Of a stretch of 7,219 bases of DNA, positions 1 through 6,455 are shown piece after piece; position 1 is the first letter of the stretch; each line of letters begins with the position of its first letter. This DNA comes from Ruminococcus flavefaciens (GTDB taxonomy: Bacteria; Bacillota; Clostridia; Oscillospirales; Ruminococcaceae): positions 1-7,219 of the forward strand of contig CADBAC010000143.1 in NCBI GenBank assembly GCA_902792495.1, given 5' to 3'. The notes under the pieces were generated by a model, which saw nothing but the letters and a program-made list of their open reading frames with translations, did no database searches and was not told the DNA's origin. The translations under genes were made by a program, and so were the position numbers.

Positions 1-860
1 AGGGCGGCCTGTATAAATTCACGGAGAGGAGCGGCGGCACCGTCATTCTGTGTCATTTCGATAACGTCACCGAAAGACTTCTTGAAATCGTCGGACATAA
101 GGTCATTTTCGATGCACCAGCGCAGATAGGCGGCCATATGGTCAGCGCCTGCGAGAAGGTCATCAACGGCGAGTTTTTTCTTCGCTATCTTATTGCCGTG
201 TCTGTTAATGTTGTCCATAATGGTAACAGGCACATCAAGTACAGAATCCCTGCTGATATCCACAACCGGGTCAAGTTCCGTGAACTTGTCAAGCAGTGCG
301 TCTGCGCCGTTTTCTATCTTGTAGTTCATCTCGTTTCTGTGAAGCGGGATAAGCTGATAGAAATTCACGACTTCGCCGTTGGGAAGCCTGCATTTAGCCG
401 CTTCCTGACCATAGGGGCAGGAGAGGAGCATGACTGATGAGAGTTCGGTATTCTCTGCGAATTTTTTGCCGTTGTCGATAGTATGGCCCCAGCCCAGCCA
501 TGTATCTTCATAAATAGGCATTCTTGCCAGCTGTTTGAGGGTCCTGATCGGCCAGTAGAACTTTTCCTCACTGCTGTTGATATCCCAGTCTGTCGGGAGG
601 AAGATCGCAAGTTCGGCTCTTTCAAGTCTGTACTCGGCAAGTTCGTCGGGGACGTTCATTCTGTGTGCGCCCATGCCCATAGTAACGAGGGTGTAGAAGT
701 CACGCTCCTCATTCGGAGGGATAAGGCATATGTCCACATGGATATCAGGAGAGACTATCTCATGCAGGACATTGGAGAATTCACCGAAATGGCGCATAAT
801 GTGGCTTTCGACTGCTTCCATTTCTTCATCGGTGTACATTTCGGGTGCAAAGGGTTCCAT
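1..860 (-). CDS. SUFU (suppressor of fused) domain protein, partial (C-terminus beyond left edge)
   Basis: The frame is open from ATG at 860 to the left edge, giving 286 codons with no stop. The start is supported by a near-perfect AAGGAGGT ribosome binding site about 5 bases upstream. Residues about 40-205 read as a SUFU domain: HVDICLIPP (41-49), DFYTLVTMGMG (54-64), a RAELAIFLP strand (81-89), WPIRTLKQLARMP (103-115) and TWLGWGHTI (120-128). After residue about 230 a second segment contains HMAAYLRWCIENDL (241-254), which resembles the helix of small DUF/immunity-like domains, an assignment made from memory. In bacteria SUFU proteins are often immunity proteins of polymorphic toxin systems, but many are free-standing and uncharacterised. 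No signal peptide is seen, so it is probably cytosolic. It follows the HAD gene by 64 bp and is probably the distal gene of the operon. No toxin gene is visible here. The domain call is fairly firm; the function is not known. Confidence 0.8.
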   Translation of the reverse strand, partial: MEPFAPEMYTDEEMEAVESHIMRHFGEFSNVLHEIVSPDIHVDICLIPPNEERDFYTLVTMGMGAHRMNVPDELAEYRLERAELAIFLPTDWDINSSEEKFYWPIRTLKQLARMPIYEDTWLGWGHTIDNGKKFAENTELSSVMLLSCPYGQEAAKCRLPNGEVVNFYQLIPLHRNEMNYKIENGADALLDKFTELDPVVDISRDSVLDVPVTIMDNINRHGNKIAKKKLAVDDLLAGADHMAAYLRWCIENDLMSDDFKKSFGDVIEMTQNDGAAAPLREFIQAA

Positions 861-924
861 AGTTTACCTCCTTCGGCAACACTGCAAAAAGATCGTGCTG
901 AGGATGTATGGGCTTTGTGCGGTG

Positions 925-1569
925 TTACTTTAAAATAATATTATTTATATCACTCGCTTTATAAGCGATATAGTCTGCACCTGCACGTTCAAGTTCGGCC
1001 TGACCACGGAATCCCCACGCACAGCCGATAACGGGGATACCTGCGTTTATGCCTGTCTGAACGTCAACGTTGCTGTCGCCGATCATCCAGACCTTTCCGT
1101 CCTTTTCGGGGAGGGCGGAGAGTATCTCGGAAATAATGGCGGTATCGGGTTTTTTCGGACGGGTATCCACACCGCCCAGTATCTTGATGAAGTCAATATC
1201 GGGGAGAAGCTTTGCTATGATTTTTACAGCGGCATCTTCGGGCTTGTTTGTGGCCACAGCAAGGATAACTCCGTTTTCACTGAGGGTGCGGAGAGTATCA
1301 GCTATGCCGTCATAGAGAGTGGTATTATCAAGCAGATGAACGCTGTAGTATTCCTTGAACAGTTCATGAAGCTTCGGTGCGAGGTCCTTGTGACCGTCGG
1401 GGAGTGCCCTTTCGCACAGCTTCATAGCGCCGTTTCCCACGAACTGCTTGTACTCGGCAATGGTATGCTTCGGGAATCCGAGAACTTCCAGACCGTTGTC
1501 CACAGCAGCGCCCAGGTCGGCGATAGTATTTGCGATAGTACCGTCAAGGTCAAAAATAGCGGTCTTCAT
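925..1569 (-). CDS. HAD-family hydrolase, phosphoglycolate phosphatase-like
   Basis: This is a 214-residue haloacid dehalogenase-superfamily phosphatase of the Gph/PGP type. Motif I is FDLDGT with nucleophile D7 and acid/base D9. Motif II is ATNK with T107. The motif III lysine lies in RPKKP (139-140). Motif IV is MIGDSNVD with metal ligands D165 and D169. Residues about 15-85 form a helical cap. The length matches phosphoglycolate phosphatases (about 215-225). The true substrate could be 2-phosphoglycolate, pyrophosphate or another small phosphoester; the sequence does not decide. I chose ATG at 1569 because the AAGGAAG ribosome binding site is about 10 bases upstream. An in-frame GTG at 1578 lies only 2 bases after it, too close to be used. 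The gene sits about 100 bp downstream of tgt, on the same strand, and just after an AATTCGG repeat that abuts its ribosome binding site. It is probably cytosolic. Confidence 0.87.
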   Translation of the reverse strand: MKTAIFDLDGTIANTIADLGAAVDNGLEVLGFPKHTIAEYKQFVGNGAMKLCERALPDGHKDLAPKLHELFKEYYSVHLLDNTTLYDGIADTLRTLSENGVILAVATNKPEDAAVKIIAKLLPDIDFIKILGGVDTRPKKPDTAIISEILSALPEKDGKVWMIGDSNVDVQTGINAGIPVIGCAWGFRGQAELERAGADYIAYKASDINNIILK

Positions 1570-1592
1570 AATGTTCACACTTCCTTTTTTAT

Positions 1593-1638
1593 AATTCGGA
1601 ATTCGGAATTCGGAATTGAGGTGTCCACTTGCGTGGAC
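1593..1638. repeat. AATTCGG heptamer repeat with small hairpin (copy A)
   Basis: Three exact AATTCGG heptamers (1593-1599, 1600-1606, 1607-1613) are followed by AATTG. A short perfect hairpin comes next: GTCCAC at 1623-1628, loop TTGC, GTGGAC at 1633-1638. Positions 1593-1630 match 4691-4728 with 36 of 38 bases identical, so this is a second copy of the element upstream of queA. It fills most of the tgt-HAD gap. Read on the minus strand, it ends directly against the HAD ribosome binding site. It is probably a dispersed non-coding repeat. No T-run follows the hairpin in either direction, so a terminator role is not supported. Confidence 0.85.
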
Positions 1639-1670
1639 TGATTTAAAATAATTTCGGATTAAAGAAAAGT

Positions 1671-2822
<1,152 letters not shown>

Positions 2823-2833
2823 TTATTGAGATA

Positions 2834-3202
2834 TCAGTCAAGGTCAAATTCCTTGCCCGAGTCGGGATTTCTGTCCTCACGGCGGCCGTAGAAGCCGATA
2901 AGTTCGCCGTTTTCTTTTCTTATTGAAAGGATATACATATCCATGTTGTTTTTCTTGTCATGCAGAGCGAAGACCCTGTTGTTCTTTCTGTCTTCCTTGA
3001 ACCATTCAACACTCATAACGACTTTGCTCATCATTTCCTCATCCATAAGCGAGGATAGAAGTCTGCCTGTAAGCGGAGCAACACGTTCGTAGTAAGAATT
3101 TGCGGCAGGATTGGTGTAAATTATCCTGTAATCAAGATTGCAGATAACGATAGGTCCTTCTTCCGAATCAACTATTCCTTTGAAAAATTCTGTCATGTCC
3201 AT
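2834..3202 (-). CDS. Small stand-alone PAS-domain protein (second of a tandem pair)
   Basis: This 122-residue protein consists of almost nothing but one PAS-like domain. The opening strand pair is PIVICNLDYRIIYTN (17-31). A central segment with GRLLSSLMDEE and VEWFKED follows, and the closing strands end in RKENGELIGFYGRR. No kinase, GGDEF, helix-turn-helix or transmembrane segment is attached, so any signalling output must be through a partner protein. It resembles small single-PAS proteins annotated in many Clostridia, whose role is unknown. It aligns with its upstream neighbour at about 54 percent identity over roughly 100 residues (counted by eye), so the pair arose by tandem duplication. 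The start at 3202 is supported by AAGGAG 6 bases upstream; an in-frame ATG two codons later is less well spaced. The gaps are 18 bp from its paralogue and 26 bp to tgt, so co-transcription with the queuosine genes is likely. Confidence 0.8.
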   Translation of the reverse strand: MDMTEFFKGIVDSEEGPIVICNLDYRIIYTNPAANSYYERVAPLTGRLLSSLMDEEMMSKVVMSVEWFKEDRKNNRVFALHDKKNNMDMYILSIRKENGELIGFYGRREDRNPDSGKEFDLD

Positions 3203-3220
3203 TGTTTTCTCCTTGTGTCA

Positions 3221-3604
3221 TCAATCTACTGTCGAGTATGGTGTTCCGTTATCGGAACTGCGTGACCTGTGGCGGCTGCAGAATCCGATAAGACCGCCCT
3301 TTTCGTCTCTCAGGGCACACATATATATATCTGTATTATCACGTTTGTTTCTGACTGCAAGCATACGGTTATGGGAGATATCCTCCTTGAACCATTCAAT
3401 TACCATATCCACCTTGCTTTTGGCTTCCTCATCCATAAGTGAGGTCAGCAGGCGGCCTATAAGTTCATTTCCGCCGTACTTTTCATATTTTTCAAGCGCA
3501 AGGATATTCATGTATTTTATCCTGTAGTCCATTCCGCAGATAACGAGGGGAAATTCCTCGGTATCCACGTAGCTTTTAAGAAGTGTTGTCTCTGTAATGT
3601 TCAT
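3221..3604 (-). CDS. Small stand-alone PAS-domain protein (first of a tandem pair)
   Basis: This is a 127-residue paralogue of the next gene in the operon. PAS-like features run in order: PLVICGMDYRIKYMN (19-33), GRLLTSLMDEEAKSKV, IEWFKED, then ALRDEKGGLIGFCSRH near the end. Residues shared by both copies include the cysteine in VIC (C23 here, C21 in the paralogue), DYRI, the SLMDEE block, EWFKED and LIGF. The central loop is longer by about three residues here (KYGGNEL), and the tail is rich in serine and arginine. No output domain or membrane segment is seen. The start at 3604 follows a GGGGA-type ribosome binding site, and the gene begins 26 bp after the queA stop. A ligand or cofactor cannot be assigned from sequence. 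A link to queuosine is suggested only by position. Confidence 0.8.
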   Translation of the reverse strand: MNITETTLLKSYVDTEEFPLVICGMDYRIKYMNILALEKYEKYGGNELIGRLLTSLMDEEAKSKVDMVIEWFKEDISHNRMLAVRNKRDNTDIYMCALRDEKGGLIGFCSRHRSRSSDNGTPYSTVD

Positions 3605-3630
3605 TATCTTCCCCTTCTGTATTCCTTATA

Positions 3631-4662
3631 TCAGAGAATGCACATACTGTCGCCGAAGCTGAAGAAGCGGTATTTCTCCTCAACAGCGGTCTTGTATGCA
3701 TTCATAGTATTATCGTATCCCATGAAAGCAGACACCAGCATAATGAGTGTACTTTCGGGAAGGTGGAAATTGGTGATAAGTCCGTCTATGCACTTGAACT
3801 CATAGGACGGGTAGATGAATATATCCGTATATCCGTCATGTTCGGAAATATCGCCGTAAAAAGTAGCGACGCTTTCAAGAGTGCGGCAGGTAGTGGTGCC
3901 GACAGCGATAACTCTGCCGCCCTTTGCCTTTGTCTCATTGATGAGGTCGGCAGTTTCCTGAGGCAGATGATAGTGTTCGCTGTGCATTTTGTGGTCGAGG
4001 ACATTATCCTCCTTGACCGGGCGGAAAGTGCCAAGACCGACGTGCAGGGTAACGAAAGCAGTCTTTATGCCACGGGAGCGGAGGTCATCCAGCATTTCGG
4101 GAGTGAAGTGCAGACCGGCAGTAGGCGCTGCGGCTGAACCCAGCTCACGGGAATAAACTGTCTGATAGCGCTCCTTGTTTTCAAGTTTTTCCTTTATGTA
4201 CGGAGGGAGGGGCATTTGTCCCACATCTTCAAGAGCGGTGAAGAAATTTCCCTCGCATTCAAATTTAACTATGCGGTTGCCGTCGTCCTTGACTTCTACA
4301 ACTTCGGCAACGAGCCTTCCTCCGCCGAAGCTGAATTTAGTGCCCACCTTTGCTTTTTTTCCGGGGCGGCAGATTATCTCCCACAGCTTGTCGCCCTTCT
4401 GTTCAAGCAGAAGGAATTCGATGAAGGTCTGATTTCCGACCTTTTCACCGTAAAGTCTTGCAGGAATGACACGGGAATCATTCATTACCAGCAAGTCACC
4501 TTCTCTGAGGTGATCGCATAGATTATAGAAGTGATCGTGGGAGATCTCACCTGTTCTGCGGTCAACGCACATCATACGTGAAGCGTTTCTCGGCTCAACG
4601 GGATGCTGAGCGATAAGCTCCTCGGGAAGATCATAGTAAAAATCAGACTTTAATAATTCCAT
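3631..4662 (-). CDS. queA: S-adenosylmethionine:tRNA ribosyltransferase-isomerase
   Basis: QueA transfers and isomerises the ribosyl part of S-adenosylmethionine onto preQ1 already placed in tRNA by Tgt, giving epoxyqueuosine. The 343 residues are normal for the family (E. coli 356). Family blocks appear in order: [14 protein letters not shown] (8-21), [10 protein letters not shown] (61-70), QTVYS (167-171), [12 protein letters not shown] (175-186), [10 protein letters not shown] (207-216), GTTTCRTLE (255-263), NFHLPESTL (298-306) and YRFFSFGD (331-338). All are intact, so the enzyme should be active. The ATG at 4662 has AAAGGAG about 9 bases upstream. It is the first gene of the leftward operon. 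The AATTCGG palindromic element ends directly against this ribosome binding site, and I could not identify a convincing leftward promoter. Confidence 0.97.
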   Translation of the reverse strand: MELLKSDFYYDLPEELIAQHPVEPRNASRMMCVDRRTGEISHDHFYNLCDHLREGDLLVMNDSRVIPARLYGEKVGNQTFIEFLLLEQKGDKLWEIICRPGKKAKVGTKFSFGGGRLVAEVVEVKDDGNRIVKFECEGNFFTALEDVGQMPLPPYIKEKLENKERYQTVYSRELGSAAAPTAGLHFTPEMLDDLRSRGIKTAFVTLHVGLGTFRPVKEDNVLDHKMHSEHYHLPQETADLINETKAKGGRVIAVGTTTCRTLESVATFYGDISEHDGYTDIFIYPSYEFKCIDGLITNFHLPESTLIMLVSAFMGYDNTMNAYKTAVEEKYRFFSFGDSMCIL

Positions 4663-4681
4663 TAAGTCAAACTCCTTTATT

Positions 4682-4787
4682 ATAATTCGGAATGCGGAAT
4701 TCGGAATTCGGAATTGCGGTGTCCACTTCCAATTCCGAATTCCGCATTCCTAATTCCGAATTTCAAAAATTTCGCATTCCGAATTAT
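4682..4787. repeat. AATTCGG-based near-palindromic element (copy B)
   Basis: The left arm holds AATTCGG, AATGCGG, AATTCGG, AATTCGG and AATTG (4684-4716). The right arm (4730-4760) is made of the complementary CCGAATT-type heptamers. Positions 4686-4716 can pair with 4730-4760 at 28 of 31 positions around a 13-base loop (4717-4729). An outer block at 4773-4787 is the perfect 15-base reverse complement of 4682-4696, so the ends also pair with each other. The loop contains GGTGTCCACTT, also found in copy A (1593-1638). The element lies between the queA ribosome binding site and the -35 box of the asd promoter. It has no coding capacity. It is probably a dispersed, MITE- or REP-like repeat; family membership is inferred from two copies only. 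Confidence 0.85.
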
Positions 4788-4801
4788 TTTCAAAAAATGT
4801 A

Positions 4802-4830
4802 TTGACATCCCCGACTTAAAGTGTTATTAT
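4802..4830 (+). promoter_or_regulatory. Sigma-70-type promoter for the lysine riboswitch-asd transcript
   Basis: A perfect -35 TTGACA (4802-4807) is followed by exactly 17 bases and a -10 TATTAT (4825-4830). Transcription would begin near 4836-4839, right at the first paired bases of the riboswitch, which supports the assignment. The -35 box is 14 bp from the edge of the AATTCGG palindromic element. Confidence 0.85.
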
Positions 4831-4838
4831 AAATACAA

Positions 4839-4998
4839 GGTAGAGGTGCGGCTGAGATGAGTACCTGTGCATGGGATGACCCGTCCGATGATGTACAGCG
4901 AAAGGTGATGCCGCCGAAGAAACGTTTTTGGTAAACTCGTTTCTGGCTGCGGGCTGAATAAGTTTGTGGCTGTCATCATGCTTTGATGGAGAGCTATC
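4839..4998 (+). promoter_or_regulatory. Lysine riboswitch (L box) aptamer
   Basis: The conserved L-box signature is present: AGAGGTGC at 4842-4849, an AGTA turn at 4860-4863, and GAAAGGTGATGCCGCCGAAG at 4900-4919. Helices can be drawn. P1 pairs GGTAG (4839-4843) with CTATC (4994-4998), including one G-U. The outer P2 arm pairs CTGTGCAT (4865-4872) with ATGTACAG (4891-4898). P3 pairs AGAAACG (4918-4924) with CGTTTCT (4938-4944). P5 pairs CATCA (4974-4978) with TGATG (4984-4988). GGCTG motifs flank P4. The family binds L-lysine and, in Firmicutes, usually stops transcription when lysine is abundant. Its place before asd and dapA, both in lysine synthesis, fits that role. Confidence 0.95.
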
Positions 4999-5047
4999 GG
5001 CATACGGCACCGCTGATATGTCAACATTTCTATTATAACGCATGATG

Positions 5048-5072
5048 AACCAGTTTGCAACTGGTTTTTATT
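5048..5072 (+). terminator. Intrinsic terminator of the lysine riboswitch
   Basis: AACCAGTT (5048-5055) pairs perfectly with AACTGGTT (5059-5066) around a TGC loop, and the stem runs into a T-rich stretch (TTTTATTATTTTT). It lies 50 bases past the aptamer P1 helix and before the asd ribosome binding site, the usual layout of an OFF riboswitch acting by premature termination. Confidence 0.88.
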
Positions 5073-5109
5073 ATTTTTGTGTAAATTTTTATTGAAGGAG
5101 TAGTTTTTA

Positions 5110-6189
5110 ATGAAACAGTACAACGTAGGTATCATAGGTGCAACAGGCATGGTTGGTCAGAGATTCGCAACTCTGCTTGAAAATCACCCATGGTTCAATG
5201 TTAAGGTCCTGGCAGCTTCACCAAGAAGTGCAGGCCAGACATATGAGCAGGCAGCAGGCAGCAGATGGAAGATGGCTGTACCAATGCCCGCAGCTATGAA
5301 GGATATGGTCCTCATGGATGCTACAAACGATATCGAGAAGATCGCTTCTATGGTAGATTTCTGCTTCTGTGCAGTTGATATGAAGAAGGACGAGATAAAG
5401 GCTCTTGAGGAAGCTTACGCTAAGGCTGAGTGCCCTATCGTTTCAAATAACTCCGCTCACAGATTCACACCCGATGTTCCTATGGTAGTGCCGGAGATCA
5501 ACCCCGATCACATCGAGATCATCAAGGCTCAGAGAGAGCGTCTTGGCACAAAGAGAGGCTTCATCGCAGTTAAGTCAAACTGCTCTATCCAGAGCTACGT
5601 ACCTGCACTCCACCCACTGAGAAAGTTCGGTCTGAAGAACGTTCTGGCTTGTACATACCAGGCTATCTCAGGCGCAGGCAAGAACTTCGAGACATGGCCT
5701 GAAATGGTCGATAACCTTATCCCATACATCGGCGGTGAGGAAGAGAAGTCAGAGCAGGAGCCGCTGAAGGTATGGGGCGAGATCAAGGGCAACGAGATCG
5801 TAAAGGCTACAGCTCCAAACATCACAACACAGTGTCTCCGTGTACCTGTATCAGACGGACACACAGCTGCTGTATTCGTATCATTCGAGAACAAGCCATC
5901 CAAGGAAGAGATCCTCGACCTCTGGAAGAACTTCAAGGGCGTTCCGCAGGAACTCGAACTCCCGAGCGCACCAAAGCAGTTCATCCACTACTTCGAGGAG
6001 AACGACCGTCCACAGGCTAAGCTTGACAGGAACCTCGAAGGCGGTATGGCTGTATCAACAGGCCGTCTCCGTGAGGATACACAGTACGATTACAAGTTCG
6101 TATGCCTCTCACACAATACTCTCAGAGGCGCAGCAGGCGGCGGTGTCCTCCTCGCAGAACTCCTTGCTGCTAAGGGATACTTTGACTGA
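5110..6189 (+). CDS. asd: Aspartate-semialdehyde dehydrogenase (archaeal/fungal-type)
   Basis: Asd reduces aspartyl-4-phosphate to aspartate 4-semialdehyde with NADPH, the branch-point intermediate for lysine/diaminopimelate, threonine and methionine. It acts in the cytosol. The 359 residues contain the N-terminal nucleotide-binding loop GATGMVG (10-16), SNNSAHRF (112-119), the catalytic cysteine C158 in SNCSIQSY and the catalytic histidine H251 in VPVSDGHT. The cysteine context (NCS rather than the NCTT of the E. coli type), the VPEINPDH segment and the overall length place it in the archaeal/eukaryotic-like branch of the family. The ATG at 5110 is preceded by AAGGAG (5095-5100) with 9 bases of spacing. 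The gene is controlled by the lysine riboswitch and terminator just upstream. The next gene, dapA, uses its product directly. Confidence 0.96.
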   Translation: MKQYNVGIIGATGMVGQRFATLLENHPWFNVKVLAASPRSAGQTYEQAAGSRWKMAVPMPAAMKDMVLMDATNDIEKIASMVDFCFCAVDMKKDEIKALEEAYAKAECPIVSNNSAHRFTPDVPMVVPEINPDHIEIIKAQRERLGTKRGFIAVKSNCSIQSYVPALHPLRKFGLKNVLACTYQAISGAGKNFETWPEMVDNLIPYIGGEEEKSEQEPLKVWGEIKGNEIVKATAPNITTQCLRVPVSDGHTAAVFVSFENKPSKEEILDLWKNFKGVPQELELPSAPKQFIHYFEENDRPQAKLDRNLEGGMAVSTGRLREDTQYDYKFVCLSHNTLRGAAGGGVLLAELLAAKGYFD

Positions 6190-6270
6190 GCGGAGAGCCT
6201 CCGCAGGCGATCACGATTCGCTCGCAAGCTCGCTTACTTTGTACGTTAAGCATAATCTGCTTTCGCTCGC
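6190..6270 (+). other. asd 3' region: hairpin at the stop codon and TTCGCTCGC direct repeats
   Basis: Immediately after the asd TGA, GCGGAG (6190-6195) pairs with CTCCGC (6199-6204) around AGC. No T-run follows, so it is not a convincing terminator, though it could protect the 3' end. Further on, TTCGCTCGC occurs twice (6217-6225 and 6262-6270). No gene is seen. This stretch plus the element at 6281-6432 makes up the 266 bp asd-dapA spacer. Confidence 0.5.
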
Positions 6271-6280
6271 TTGAACATTT

Positions 6281-6432
6281 TGTAGGGGAGGGCGCCCTCG
6301 CCCTCCCACGTAAACAAAATAATTTACAAATCCATATTTATTGCTTGAATGTAAATATGTGTCGATCAGATTTTTCATGTGCGGCATATGTATACCGTTC
6401 AGCATGGAACGCCGAGGGCGGCGTTCCCTACA
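6281..6432. repeat. Inverted pair of TGTAG-hairpin repeats before dapA
   Basis: The left unit is TGTAG (6281-6285), then a 9-bp stem 6286-6294/6299-6307 with loop CCCT. The right unit, in reverse orientation, is a 9-bp stem 6406-6414/6419-6427 with loop AGGG, then CTACA (6428-6432). Read in the same orientation the two 27-base units share 21 bases. All six differences fall in the stems as three compensated pairs, so both stems stay perfect. A 98-base AT-rich spacer (6308-6405) lies between the stems and holds no ORF or clear promoter. The right hairpin ends 15 bases before the dapA ribosome binding site and is followed at some distance by TTTTTT, so a weak attenuator effect is possible. It is probably a dispersed non-coding repeat or a MITE-like unit. 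Confidence 0.8.
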
Positions 6433-6455
6433 TTTTTTACCGAAAGGAGAAAATT

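Noticed and set aside
138..938. Plus-strand open frames of 99 and 151 codons across the left edge region
   Set aside because: They are antisense to the SUFU gene, which has a recognisable domain and a near-perfect ribosome binding site.
1570..1578. GTG start three codons upstream for the HAD gene
   Set aside because: It would leave only 2 bases between the AAGGAA ribosome binding site and the start. The ATG at 1569 has workable spacing and begins the protein in the usual way just before FDLDGT.
1593..1617. CRISPR-like array
   Set aside because: The AATTCGG units are contiguous heptamers with no spacers, and no cas genes are present.
4679..4684. Minus-strand TATAAT as a -10 box for queA
   Set aside because: A transcript from it would start in or beyond the queA ribosome binding site, and no -35 box is found at the right distance.
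4816..5150. Minus-strand open frames of 75 and 107 codons over the riboswitch
   Set aside because: They lie antisense to the conserved L-box structure and the asd start, their products resemble no known family, and they have no good ribosome binding site.
5595..5984. Minus-strand open frame of 129 codons inside asd
   Set aside because: It is the reverse shadow of a strongly conserved enzyme gene, with low-complexity serine/threonine-rich translation.
6406..6440. Confident intrinsic terminator before dapA
   Set aside because: The T-run is separated from the stem by CTACA, and the hairpin is better explained as one unit of the inverted repeat pair.
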